Origin: Amoebophrya sp. A120
Lineage: Eukaryota > Sar > Dinophyceae > Syndiniales > Amoebophryaceae
Direction of reading: 5' to 3'
Length of the DNA stretch: 64,000 nucleotides
Assembly: GCA_905178155.1 (NCBI GenBank)
Contig: CAJINV010000005.1
Span: 736,564-800,563, forward strand
Part shown: positions 29,201 to 39,722 of the stretch, piece after piece
Layout: every line of letters begins with the position of its first letter
Position numbering within the stretch: position 1 is the stretch's first letter
The notes under the pieces: generated by a model
Told to the model about the DNA's origin: nothing
Databases searched by the model: none
What the model saw: the letters and a program-made list of their open reading frames with translations, nothing else
Made by a program: the position numbers and the translations under genes

Positions 29201-31871
29201 GACCTTATCGAAATAATTAAACGGGAAGACGACGAGCCGGCAGCGCAACGAGCTGCACGACTGTATGTCTAGGATCGTGTGACAAACTCGGACTCCTGCA
29301 GCAGCATGAAAAACTAAATCATACAAGACATACTGTCGAAAGAACAAGTAAGTACCTTCTCCCATTTCATCTGTCCATCGCTCGTCTTCCCCACTGCTAT
29401 CTCGTCCCCCACCGCCAGCTCGCGCATTTCGACCTCCGAAACTTCGTATTCCGTCGTGCTTGGAGTTGGACAGCAGGGAGGTGATACATCTTCGAATGCC
29501 GGTGCGCCGTGACAACAGGAACCTCCAAACCTGTTGTTGCTTCTGGCTCGCGGCGTGGTTCTTGTAGAAGTCACCTTGGACGAATGGTTCCCGAGCTCCT
29601 CCTGTGTTAAAAAACCACAACTGGCTTCTGGATTTTTTCCAGCTCCCGCAGCGGCCTTCTTCCTACCACCGGAGGATTTCTGCATCTTCTCTCTCCGCAC
29701 CAGCACCTTGGCGCTTCCCGCAAAACACACTGTGTCTTTCTCCCAGAATATCCCACGAAAAAACTGCTTCACTGTGATGATTTTGCAAGATCTGCATCAC
29801 AAGTTTGTTACACATGACACAGAAAATTTGCCATGCGCGCTTTCAAAGGGCAAACACCTCTCAAGAGTCAAGGTCTTGCAGGTGTAGCAAGACAAATAGT
29901 TCTGTGTTCCATTCTATGCATCACAAGTTCACAGTGAAACAGTTTTTTCTTGCGATACAGAACCAGCCGAAGGTGTTCGTGCAGTGCTTGGTGCAGTCGC
30001 GCTTTTCATCATCTATCAAAAGGAAAAATCCCCCCTCCCCATATCGAAATGGAAATCTGTGATGCGGGATTTGTGTACACAAATCGCCTTTGTCTTGCCG
30101 TACAAGACTGCAACTAGACACAAAGCCGGAGTAGGGGCGTTCTGGTGTAGGCGCCTAGCAAGGGAGGAACATCCTCCGTAGGCCATACAGCATTACAAAT
30201 TGCCTGCAGGAGAATGCGGCGGAGTTTTTGGATTTGCCTTCTTGCAATACAGGGGCGATTTGTGGTCTCAAATCAGCATCACAAATTTTCAGAAGTATCC
30301 CGTTTTGATATGGGGAGGGGGGATTTTTCCTCACAATATCATCCGCGGACTTGCCCCCCATCAGGTCCTGCGCAGATCCCATCGCACCTTTGGCGGCCGT
30401 AATCGTTATGGTGTTCTCAAACGTTCTCAACTGTTACATAATTTGTCATGCAAAACTCTCATCAGAATCTACACCATCAAGTAAGTTGCTTCGCATGATA
30501 AATTTCGGAAGGGCTAAACAGCATCTAAATCTGTGCCAAACCTGTATTGCAAGAGGCGCAATGTTCCCCCTTTCTCTTTCACTCTTGCTATTTGTGCATC
30601 ACAAATTCATGTAACAGTTGAGAATGTAACGTTTGAGGACGCCATAATCGTGCCCACTCCCTTCGAAATAAAGTCGCCCTCCCCGCCGGCGGCCCCACCG
30701 ATCTCCGCGGTCGCTTCCTTCGTCGCCCGGGCTTTTTCGGCCTGCCGGTTCAGGACGGCTGGGCAGGAGGGTGAGGAAAATCAAAATTGTATGTGTTTCA
30801 TTCTTCAAAACTCTTCATGCGATCAGACATGCATTCGAATTAGACAACCACCTGGGCGGCCTGACACTAGACAGATACACAGATTGATACGCGAACTATC
30901 TTGATGCGTATTAAAGAACAAATATTTACACATGTAGTAGTACCAATATCGTCGAAGAGCATTTCACACGCCTGGTTGCATTCCTTCTTATCCTTTCCGG
31001 TGTCGTACAGCTTCCCGTCGATCATGTACGAGCTATCCTAAAGAAAAGTACTACACCCATAGTAAAAAAGATCATTGAACAAGCTTGTCATGCTGCTCTC
31101 TGTATCATCGCGTTGGCTGTCCAGCATGACAAATTTTTTGGAGAACTTTTTGTTAGTCTTAGTCATTGTCATGCTAGTCCGCATTACATTCTCCATTTAC
31201 CACGACGAGGATATTGACTCTGTTGCGGATCAGCGGTTTGATGTGAACGAATAAATAACCAGCAAAGCAATGTTCATTATGGGGGTACTTCTCTCTGGGA
31301 TACGAGCTTTGACTCGAAGACGTCGCCTCCTCGCCCAACACGGGAGCTGCCATACCACCGCCCATTCCGCCGCCTCCGTTCATGCCTCCACCATTCATGC
31401 CGCCGCCGTTCATGCCGCCGCCGTTCATCCCTCCACCATTCATACCGCCGCCACCCATGCCGCCGCTGCCCATAGAAGTATCCATGCCGCCGCCTGCCAT
31501 AACTTTGTTGAAAGTCAAAGTATTAAAAGTGAGAAGACATAAACATGCTGTTCGCATATGGAATGTCAATGTGCTCATTCTTATTGCAAACATAAAAACC
31601 CTTCTGTACCTTGAAAGCTGGTTGTTTTGCCGCGCAGATCAACAAACCTGGTTTGCAGTCCATTTCCACGGCCATTTTTGCCGCCACGGCCCGGATGAAC
31701 ATCTTGCGATTGCTCCGAGTAGAAGCAGGTGGTCGGTAATTCCTGGTCCGGTCTCCTGCTCGTCTTACTTGCTTCGCGGCTGTAATCCCAAGGGAAATTC
31801 GACGGGTAGGATGGCGTGCGCCCAGAGCCCTGCAGCGCGGTGTACGTTGTGTCCAGGTGGGAGCGCAGCAT
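26223..31871 (-). CDS. Hedgehog-type Hint domain protein, 13 exons
   Basis: Exons joined across seven introners and five GT-AG introns (27886-28194, 29055-29355, 30759-30943, 31038-31200, 31503-31609) give 824 codons, an exact multiple of three. Order: an N-terminal polar region; a GGGMN repeat tract (~95-135); a Cys-bearing helical region (KKECNQACEMLFDD ... RDCTKHCTNTFGWF); then a Hint domain at ~300-700. Hint landmarks are VCFAGSAKVL with the catalytic Cys at ~301, MRELAVGDEI, MKWEKVLCWLHRDE with the HRD motif, RTSRAHLVFS, and YCPLTSSGELLVDNV followed by the block-ending SCYA. The C-terminus is hydrophobic (GPSGILHLAMWTMGAAAALG). Known Hint domains self-cleave at the Cys, so release or modification of the N-terminal part is inferred. 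The usual TxxH has Ser in place of Thr (SRAH). No signal peptide at 31871; an upstream exon is likely. Confidence 0.82.
26364..26720. mobile_element. Introner, family F, in the Hint gene
   Basis: 357 bp. Ends TATCCTCCGTGAAAACGTCC and, inverted, TATCCTGTGTAAAAACCTCC. Identical TGCAG repeats. Removal joins TNEAPRL to QKKQKKGP. Confidence 0.88.
26853..27142. mobile_element. Introner, divergent A/E-like, in the Hint gene
   Basis: 290 bp. Ends TATTATGGATTGCAAAAG and, inverted, TATGCACTGCAAATTTG. Flanks AACTC/CACTC (4 of 5). Removal joins ETCGSTS to LMMENHH in frame. The outer end carries three extra bases. Confidence 0.72.
28326..28620. mobile_element. Introner, family F, in the Hint gene
   Basis: 295 bp. 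Ends TATCCTGTGCAAAAACGTAC and, inverted, TATCCTGTCGAAAAACTGAC. Flanks AGTGC/AGATC match only 3 of 5, the weakest pair in the window. Removal still joins ELQPDL to GSEFLF in frame. Confidence 0.8.
28670..29027. mobile_element. Introner, divergent family A, in the Hint gene
   Basis: 358 bp. Ends TATGCATTGCAAATATG and, inverted, TATCAACTGCAAATGTG. Flanks CTTGT/CTCGT (4 of 5). Removal rebuilds the Hint HRD block (WLHRDETADCCFLE). Confidence 0.82.
29749..29957. mobile_element. Introner, family G, in the Hint gene
   Basis: 209 bp. Ends TATCCCACGAAAAAACTG and, inverted, TATCGCAAGAAAAAACTG. Identical CAGAA repeats. Removal places the catalytic Cys shortly after FGWFWEKDTV. Confidence 0.9.
30014..30338. 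mobile_element. Introner, family C, in the Hint gene
   Basis: 325 bp. Ends TATCAAAAGGAAAAATCCCC and, inverted, TATTGTGAGGAAAAATCCCC. Identical TCATC repeats. Removal joins GKSADD to EKRDCTKHC. Confidence 0.9.
30407..30646. mobile_element. Introner, family H, in the Hint gene
   Basis: 240 bp. Ends TATGGTGTTCTCAAACGTT and, inverted, TATGGCGTCCTCAAACGTT. Identical ATCGT repeats. Removal joins SKGVGTI to TAAKGAMG. Confidence 0.9.
31362..31470 (-). repeat. Tandem GGGMN coding repeats
   Basis: Five tandem 15-bp units encode (GGGMN)n inside the second exon of the Hint gene, flanked by more Gly/Met residues. Low-complexity Gly-Met tracts may be flexible spacers; length polymorphism is likely. Confidence 0.7.
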
Positions 31872-32583
31872 CGTCGTATTTTTTGTCCTCCCTCAAAAGA
31901 TGACAATGAGTCTGATAAGGACAATGAGTCTGCTTCTAAAACCGAATGCTGCACTTGAGGCAGAAAAAATTTTCTCCAGCAATAAAGTAGGAATCGTCTC
32001 GTTGTTCCCTATGAATTTAGTACGGGAAGATGTCCGACGAGTCCGATCACGTGAGAAAGGCAAAAGTCGTTTAGATTGATAGACTTCGTGATCTGAAAGG
32101 AAGGCGTTTAGATTGATAGATATTAGACGACCAGCGACACACTCCAAGAACTGCCATAATCCCTCAACGAAGTGATAGCGAAAGCGAACTAACTACAATA
32201 CGGACGCAGAAGCCATCGCTCGTAGCGAGCGACTGTTCCGATCACAAAACGACAGCGAAAATTAATAAACTCAGCTGCAATGCGTGCCGCGGTAGCTCGT
32301 TGTCAGTGCTGGTGCAGAAATGCATGAACTACGAAATCACTTCACGGCAACGACGTTAGCACTCCCGCGAACCTGTAATGCAAATCAACTCCACTGAACA
32401 TCAATAACAAAAACAAACAGTAAATGCGCGCACGCAGTGGTACTACTTATTAGTACCGACACGACCAAGACCGCCAAATCGTTCCGCATAAGCGTCTAAC
32501 TATCTTTCCTGCCGCGTTTTACCTTCAACCACGCTCCTCATGGTGAAGAAAATCATGCAAGGACAGCACACAACAACGTCCTG
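31872..32583. other. Region upstream of the Hint gene
   Basis: No convincing frame. A 17-bp unit GCGTTTAGATTGATAGA or a near copy occurs twice around 32070-32120. A missing first exon of the Hint gene with its signal peptide may lie here. Confidence 0.4.
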
Positions 32584-32898
32584 TCAAGCAGGCGCGTATT
32601 CTTCACTATACGCTTCCCGATGGAACCACGCGCCGCGTTTCGCCCTCAGCGTGACCTCCTCTGTGCCACGTAATCTTTGGTACACTACCCGCCAAAACAG
32701 CTCCTGCTCCGGAAAGTGAAATACGTTCACCGCAACCGGGCCGACTCTGCAGTTTGCGCGCTCGTACTGTGCGTACCGATACCGGTCCCGGTCCATGTGG
32801 AGGCCATGCATTGAAAAAGGATCGTGCACATCATAGTAGAGACACATAAATTTTTTCAAAACCTCTGCGCCCGGATAAGTCCATCTAGAAATACTCAT
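32584..32898 (-). CDS. Hypothetical protein or terminal exon of the next gene
   Basis: 104-codon frame from ATG 32898 with a non-random look: VHDPFSMHGLHMDRDRYRYA, then VGPVAVNVFHFPEQELFWRV and a basic end (TLRAKRGAWFHREAYSEEY). It lies 56 bp downstream of the stop of the fucosyltransferase-like gene. It may be an extra 3' exon of that gene through an alternative splice, but I could not find a GT-AG junction that keeps frame. Family not recognised. Confidence 0.45.
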   Translation of the reverse strand: MSISRWTYPGAEVLKKFMCLYYDVHDPFSMHGLHMDRDRYRYAQYERANCRVGPVAVNVFHFPEQELFWRVVYQRLRGTEEVTLRAKRGAWFHREAYSEEYAPA

Positions 32899-32953
32899 CG
32901 TCGAGTTTCGGGCATCAAGAAACCGGATCTGTCACCATGCAGTGCTGTCGCAA

Positions 32954-35900
32954 CTAGTATGAGTAGACGATACCTTTGCATCGAGGATAAAGACGGTGCA
33001 GAGACAAAATCGGCACCGGATACTTGTTATGAAATGCAGACATACCTGGGTCTGGGTCTGGAAAACAGGAAGTACTGCTGGCGTCTCCATGATGAGAAAC
33101 GGAGGCGGACTTCTGTACCCACCTCGACGCACCACCAGATTTAGGATTTTTTTTCCGAGGTCGGTGCTACAGAGTGCAGCGTCAATAAGGCACCAATAGT
33201 AAGTATGAGAAGTCTTCGCATTTTGCTATAACAAGCAGTGTCATGTGGGGAGCCATCATGAGCTTCATGCATCCCAGATCTTACATGCCCCATGCCCATT
33301 CATCGCTAAAATGCGCATAATGTCACAGATAAAGCCTAGTTCCATTCTTGTTCCAGACCCTGAGGACCCAGACGCGTTTGCAACTCATACTTGTACCTTT
33401 CCCGGTCCCAGTTCAAAAACGCGGATAGCGCTGCAAACGCGGTCCACCCGTCGGACCTCCTGGTTGTCGCAATTATCGCGGCGGCCTGCGACAACACGTA
33501 GGAATCATACAGCGTCGCGTAGTCGCCACTTTGCTGCAAGTGCGGCCTCGCAGATTGGTAGTTCGCCTCCCCGAACAGCGACTGCCCGAGAGTCGTCGGC
33601 GTGAGCACGGTCACGTTGAGCTTCTGAGCGAGGAACCGCTGGTACGCCAGCAGGTGTTGCTCGGAGTCGCCGACCAGGACCCAGGGAATCTTGGCGAGGT
33701 GGGAGGACACCGCTTTCTTCTGACTCTGCGCGATCTCGGTTAACTGCTTGAACACTTCCGCACGCAGCCACAGGTCGTGGTCGTTCGTATGCTGCAGGTC
33801 ACCGACCCGGACATGGAGGGCGAAGTAAGGAGAGGATGCCTTCTTGTTGGACGCTACCCGTGCTGCACTTGTCGCTCGTGCTTCGGATCTTGTTTGCAAA
33901 GGAGATGTAGTATTTTCCTGCTCTTCATGCGGATTTGCAGCAGGAGAACCAAGCTCACTCCGCCCGTCTGTTGAGGTTGAGGATGTTGTGAAGAACGCTG
34001 TCACGTCCATCTGCATTTTTTATCCCACAGAAAAAAGCTGGCAGGGCATATTTGTAATGCAAAAACAAATACACAGAAAAATTTGTCATTGGCGGCCTCA
34101 TAGCATGCGACTTAGGATATGCAATGCAAATCTTTTCGTCTATTTATTTTTGCATTACAAATATGACCTGCCAGTTTTTTTCTGTGTGATATTTTTGAAG
34201 CGAAGAACATGAAGCGCTCCAGAAAACACAGGTAGTCATTGCCAAAATACAGCCGCCCCCACTCGGTCCGCCGCCACTCCCAGAACCGCTTCTCCGGGTG
34301 TGAGCCGTGCTGCGGGGGGGACCACAAGTCAATCTGCGGCATCAGGTCAAGGAGAAGGGGAATTGCGCGCGTGTTCGGTGTCGCGGAGTATTTGCTTGCA
34401 GTCGTTTGTTCGGGTTCATGCATGGCTCCCTTGCTCGGGAAACTTTTTTCGTCTCGTCCGGATAGTTCTTGTGAAGAAACTTCCTCTTTGATTCCTTGTA
34501 CTTGTTCAAGAGCCGCATCCCCATCAGCGTTTATAATTTTCTCAATTCCAATTTCATTCCCGCCTGCTGTCATGCCCGCGTACATCTTGCCGAGCTCACT
34601 TGGGGGCGGCAAAGACAGTCGCAGCATGCTCTGGAAATACGCCGTACTTACCTCCTCCTAGCACAAATTGAAACTCAAGTTCTTGGGAGCTCGGCAAGAC
34701 GATCCCGGAAGTTCTTTCGGAACCATCACACGACATGTCGCGGGACAACATGCAGAACAGACTGTGTGGCGTCAACGCAGCAGCCGTGCCTAGTTGGTCT
34801 AGCCGCAGGAGAAACCCGCCAGTACTCCCTTGTCGTGCTGATCATAACGCGAGCGCGTAACAAATTTACAGACACGACAACGCAGATTGATCCCCCCCCT
34901 GAAGCAAATCCGCATTAGTGGAGGCGTTTTGGGAACAATCAAAAATGCACATCGCAATATTGTGCAGAAGGGTAAGATGAACTAGTTACGTTTTTACAAA
35001 GGATACGCACCATGAGCTCCTCGTCCGACATGCTCTCGACGGGGCGACCGAACCTTTCGCCCAGTTCGTACAAGAATTCCTGTTTTTTGATTTGAAACCA
35101 CCGCTCCTTCGGCATGTACTCGGTGCGCCAGTCGTTTGCCACGTTGCTCCGCGCGACCAACTTGCTGTCGCCAAGGTAGTCCCGAAATCGACCGAAAAAC
35201 CGGCTGCGGCTGTTCGGACCTTCATCGTCCAGCACTTCCCACATGTGCTTCTCGTCTCTCAGGAAAACAATGTTCTTTGGGAGCTCCTTTTTGAAAACGT
35301 GGAAGAAGCTGTCCCGCTTCAATCCACTGTGGATGGACGATTCATCCCAGTAAGTGAGGACTTGGACGCGGAAGTGCATCTTTATTGCCGAAGGGTCGAC
35401 GTTATGCACGTGCAAAAGTATAATCGTACCAGTACCAATTTATCTACGAGAAGATATGGAGTTTGGAATGCATGATTTCGATCATTAGTACCAGCATGGA
35501 ACAAGTAGATCCTTTGCAGTGGATAGTCGTCGCCGCTTTGATGAAGTCTTTCGTCGAAAGGTACGCCTTCCGGAGATTCTCCTGAGTGCAAAGATGCCCG
35601 CGAGGATAATGATGCATTCGTCCCGTTACTCTTTTGTTCGTATTCACCCAAATTTGTTGTACTACTAGAAGAAGCTTCTTCTTGAACAGCAAGCAGTACC
35701 CTCTCCTTCCAAGCCTTCCGCATGTTTGCCTGAAACGCTGCACTGGACTCCAGAGTCAAGGCCACGGTCGCGGCGTCGAGTAAATGCAGCAGCCGATCCC
35801 CCAGTCCCGGTGGTCGCTGCCCATCGTATACGAGGTACTGCACAGTGATCACGTTGTTCTCTTGCAGCTGCTTATGCTCCTTTGCATCGTCCACATTATC

Positions 35901-36638
35901 TTTCCGCGCGTTGCCCCCTGCTGTGATCGTGTCTAGTTCCACCTGCTGGTGGTACTTCTCGTACGCCGCTGTGCACTGCTGTTTGCGTTCGCTCGCCTCG
36001 AAGTCGACCGTGTAGACGTGCTGCAAAATTTCGTTATACTCTTCCATGCCGAAGCCCCATTCCTCGCAGAATTCGTTTTCCTGCCACAGGAACAGTTTTT
36101 CCTGCCCGTTGATGTTGGTAAAATCCTTCCCGATGAAGCGCGAGTAGATGTGGTCCTGGAGGATAACTCGGATCTCCTCGTCCGTCATGTTCAGATCCTT
36201 CAGAGATTTGGTTCCCACCGCCTTCCCATCCAGGTTGTGCTTCTTGAACCAGGCCTCCTCCTCTTCCGGCGTCAGATCCGCGCGCGCGAAATGAAAGTGT
36301 AATTGAAGATAAAAGGGCGCCAGCTTCAGAAGGAACAGGAGCAAGAACGCTAGATAGGTCGTGGCCCACCGAATGACTGCTTGCCCTGCTATTTTTACCC
36401 GCATGCAAGGCCACACTGCACACGATGCCCGCGGACGAGGTGCAGCACTCGGGGAGAACCGAATTGATGATGCAGCCCGAGTTATAATCATCTTCGCGCG
36501 CTGAAAACCACAATCCGCCAGCCCGAGAAAGGCGAGGACACCTCGACATTTTTTCAGCAGGTTTCCTCGTTTCCCCACTAAGCATACGCGCTGCCGCTCG
36601 AAACTCTCGTGGTGCGTCGAGACAGGAGCAGGAGGCAT
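32954..36638 (-). CDS. Type II membrane fucosyltransferase-like protein
   Basis: Exons 35526-36638, 35011-35397, 34192-34630, 33390-34015 and 32954-33022 total 877 codons. Three introns are introners; the second (34631-35010) is GT-AG. Starts at 36638, 36491 or 36404 are possible; all place a signal anchor (WATTYLAFLLLFLLKLAPFY) near the N-terminus. Motifs: VQYLVYDGQRPPGLGDRLLH resembles the donor-binding PxGLGxxL region of fucosyltransferases. A later YFALHVRVGD matches the HxRxGD-type motif, and RSDGWTAFAALSAFL fits the C-terminal nucleotide-sugar site. The protein is expected in the Golgi or ER lumen acting on glycans. The exact GT family (GT65, GT68, GT23 or GT37 type) is not settled. The reading ends at YPRCKGIVYSY. 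Confidence 0.68.
33028..33389. mobile_element. Introner, family A, in the fucosyltransferase-like gene
   Basis: 362 bp. Ends TATGAAATGCAGACATAC, then CTGGGTCTGGAA, and, inverted, TATGAGTTGCAAACGCGTC. Identical CTTGT repeats. Removal joins WDRERYK to YPVPIL. Confidence 0.83.
34021..34191. mobile_element. Introner, family G, in the fucosyltransferase-like gene
   Basis: 171 bp. Ends TATCCCACAGAAAAAAGC and, inverted, TATCACACAGAAAAAAAC, then TGGCAGG. Flanks TTTTT on both sides. Removal joins FFASK to MQMDVTA. Confidence 0.85.
35403..35525. mobile_element. Shortest introner (123 bp), A/E-like
   Basis: Ends TATGCACGTGCAAAAG and, inverted, TATCCACTGCAAAGG. Flanks GACGT/GTCGT (4 of 5). Removal joins HQSGDD to DPSAIKM in frame. 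It lacks the longer TIR cores of other copies, so it may be a deletion derivative. Confidence 0.65.
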
Positions 36639-37669
36639 CGTCGTTCCGCAGGTCGTTCCCGCGGACGACCGTCATCGCCCTTCGGGTTGGTCCACCAAAG
36701 GAGGTTCTCGTGGAACAAGATGGAGCGACGACATCATTTGCAAGCCGACGCACTACGCTACTTGGTCTCTCTTCTGGTGCGGCCTCATGTTGGTGCACGA
36801 AGAAAAGTTGTAAGTAGAGCATCTTCTCAACATGCACAGAATTCCTTTATCACGTGCTTCCCGAAGTAGATCAAAATTACGTCCTTGTCTTTGATCCTGC
36901 TCGGAGCTATGGTCTGATAAAAATTAGTACTCCGTCCCCTAAGTATCATGTGGGTGAGGGGACAGCTTCTCGAGACGTGACGACGGTGCTGCCGTGGTGA
37001 ACCTCAAAAATGTTGACCGCCATCGCACGTCCTCGAAAAGCGCTGAACATCACGGTTTTCGGTGTCTGAGATTTATTTTCCAACCTGATTTGGAGTTGGA
37101 GCCATCGCATAGATAGCATGGTAATAAGCTTTCAACAAAATTCATTTCTCATCTCACTCTCAGAAAAGAAAAGCTCGCAAGAATTAAAAGCATCTTGTAT
37201 TTCTGTTGCAAAATCCCCATCCAGGGTGGTGTCAAAAACAAGAAACGCAGTTAATCATAATCACCTACAAGTAAGTTCATCAGTACCGTCCAAAAAGATG
37301 TGAAGTAGGTATCTGCGAGGGTTCCAGTTCTCATCTTTCAAGCGTAGAAGCATTCAATAGTTTCTCAGTAAAATCATACAGAGAGGCACACGACGAAAGA
37401 GCTTGTTGATGCTACTTCTCGTTGTTCTCACTCGCATTCCTTATTAAATTCAGTACTAGGCAGCAAATCCAAAAATCATTCATTTTTTCCTTCGAAAACC
37501 TCCGCAGAAGGCACATAAACGCTATTGTATTTGTATTTTTAACAGAGAAATCAAAGAATCAACTCAAAAAACTTTTTCCATCCCATTCTGCATCTCCATC
37601 TTCTGCATCTGAGTGAAGATAAACATCCCGCATCAAAGAAAAATCGCTCTGCAAAACAGCGCTGCGTCT
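36639..37669. other. Intergenic region
   Basis: About 1 kb. The part up to ~36840 is GC-rich with open minus-strand frames upstream of the fucosyltransferase-like start; the rest is AT-rich without frames of note. Confidence 0.4.
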
Positions 37670-38863
37670 TCACGACCGCCACCCAGCACCGGGCACCAGC
37701 ATCGGGACCTTCCGTTTCCACTCCGCAAACTCCTCTCCGTAGCGGCTCAAAGACTGTTCCTTCTCCGGAACTCCGACCACCACCGTAATGACCAACAGCC
37801 ACACCACCGGGATCCACGCGTACAGATTCGTGGCGCCCGCGACGACCGTCATTCCCAACCAAATCAAGATCTCGCCAAAGTAGCTCGGGTGGCGGACGAC
37901 GGAGAAAAATCCGTCGGTGATCAATCTCCCCGGGCTGTATTTCAGCTGAAAGTACTTCTGCGCGTCCGCGGCGTAGTGAAAGAAGCTGCCAACCGAGAAG
38001 AAAAGGCAACCAACGGTGATTTCGAGCCAGGTAATTTCGTCGCGTCCCACTTGCTGCTGGTTTGCAAGATGCTCAGCCGGCAAAGACGACGAACTTGTAC
38101 TGGATGCAGCCGTACTCTTCGCATCTTCTGCTCCCGTATGGTACAGCTCATTTTCGCTCTTGTTCTCGCAACAGCTCACGATCGGGTACAGGAAGTAAAC
38201 GCCGATAAGACAAAACTTGCCGACGTAGTCAAGAATCCCTTGGATCTTCGCTTTCTCCGAATTGTAGAACTGCAGGTCCGGGAACAAATTGCTCTTCAGT
38301 ACCCAGTTCACACCATACGCCCCGAACAATCCCGCCATGAGCGCCGGACGGGTGGAGAAGTTGTCAGTGATCAGCATGCAGAGTATCGCGACCGGGAGCC
38401 ACAAGGCCTTGTGCACCTCCAGCAGGTTCCCGAGCGAGGTGTCCTCAAAGAACTTGTTGTTGTTCCCGGTTGATGTTGTTCGTGCGACGTTCAAGCGACG
38501 CCCGAGGTGGTCGTAAAGAACGGAGGTCGCTGTGGTAGCGCCTCCTGCGTCATGTTTGCCGTCATCGTCGTGGTGGTCTAGCTGTGTGCAACTACGCTCG
38601 GCCCGGGGATAGCCCGACTCCTTGTTGTTGTTTTCAATTAACGGTTCTTGCAGGAAGGGTTTCTTCAAGTTTCCGGCAGTCGCGGACGACATCTTTGCCG
38701 GTGAACAATCCGTCGCTAGATTTTGCGCTGCAAGGCTTGGAGCGGTTTGGGTCAGCAAAATTTGTCGCACAAACCACCACGACAAGGCCGCGACGGCCAC
38801 GACCAGGCCGAGAAACGGCAAGATGCTTTGGGTCCCAGGGTCGGACAGGAGGGAGGGCGTCAT
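37670..38863 (-). CDS. ICMT/DUF1295-like multi-pass membrane methyltransferase
   Basis: Single exon, 397 codons from ATG 38863. A first transmembrane segment (ILPFLGLVVAVAALSWWFV) is followed by a ~90-residue polar loop, then several membrane spans (ALWLPVAILCMLITDN, YVGKFCLIGVYFLYPIVS, VGCLFFSVGSFFHYAADAQK, YAWIPVVWLLVITVVVGV). The diagnostic part is GRLITDGFFSVVRHPSYFGE, then ILIWLGM and EKEQSLSRYGEEFAEWKRKV. This matches the RHPxYxGE and E-Y-x-Y-x-x-x-V features of isoprenylcysteine carboxyl methyltransferase, NnrU and DUF1295 (steroid reductase-like) enzymes. It probably sits in the ER membrane and transfers a methyl group or reduces a lipid; the subfamily is not decided. No introner. Confidence 0.75.
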   Translation of the reverse strand: MTPSLLSDPGTQSILPFLGLVVAVAALSWWFVRQILLTQTAPSLAAQNLATDCSPAKMSSATAGNLKKPFLQEPLIENNNKESGYPRAERSCTQLDHHDDDGKHDAGGATTATSVLYDHLGRRLNVARTTSTGNNNKFFEDTSLGNLLEVHKALWLPVAILCMLITDNFSTRPALMAGLFGAYGVNWVLKSNLFPDLQFYNSEKAKIQGILDYVGKFCLIGVYFLYPIVSCCENKSENELYHTGAEDAKSTAASSTSSSSLPAEHLANQQQVGRDEITWLEITVGCLFFSVGSFFHYAADAQKYFQLKYSPGRLITDGFFSVVRHPSYFGEILIWLGMTVVAGATNLYAWIPVVWLLVITVVVGVPEKEQSLSRYGEEFAEWKRKVPMLVPGAGWRS

Positions 38864-39722
38864 CTTGATGCCTTCTTTCTGGGAGAAACAGATCCCGCTG
38901 TGTTATACTAGACGAAAGAAGAGTGGTCCGTCTATTTCCACGGAGAGAGCAACTACCTCTGCTTCTGATGTACTGCCTCGAGAACGAGTACGAGATGGAC
39001 AAAAACACCCGGAAAAATTAACGAACAGGTTATGGATGAAAAAACTGACAAACTAGGCTTAGGCAGTAACAACGCATGCTCTTTTTGTCCACCACACTGG
39101 ATCATACTTATCTCAGTACTTCTCGTACAGCTATAACAATACGCTAGTTCACAGTCCAATTTTCATCTCTCATTTTCGCTGTTGTCCACTGCCACTCTCG
39201 ATGTCGTTATAGCAACTCGTACATAAATTTCAACCTCGAGCTTCATCTTTTGCTTCATTTCTAATCAACTGTGTCGAGGAAAGGGCGGCTGTCTGTGCGA
39301 TTGTAAATCAATTGGGTCGACGAACAACGACTGTGGGGCATTCGAAAGTGGAATCCCCCTCCCACTACGGCGGTGTAGTAGCAGCACGACCCCCGTCTGG
39401 ATCCGGATACTCATCCAATTTTGGCTACTCACTCTCACTTTTTGCTTTTCCTTTATCCACGTGGGGGGCCGGACCAAAACCAGTAATCAAATACAAATGA
39501 TGATGAAACCACTATGTTGATAAAACTGAAATCTTCAAACGGGCATCCAGAGAACCCACTTTTCATCTATGTCTATTTGTATTTACTAGTACAATGTAGT
39601 CGGGTCGCATAGAGACTCAAGACATGGCGCGAGGACGACATCGACCTTTATACAACCGGTAAAAAAAAACCACTTTATTAAGCGAGCACGGGGATCATGA
39701 AGGGCAGAAAGCAGGGTCACTT
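38864..39722. other. Intergenic region
   Basis: About 860 bp with short frames only. No repeats or introner ends seen. Confidence 0.4.
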
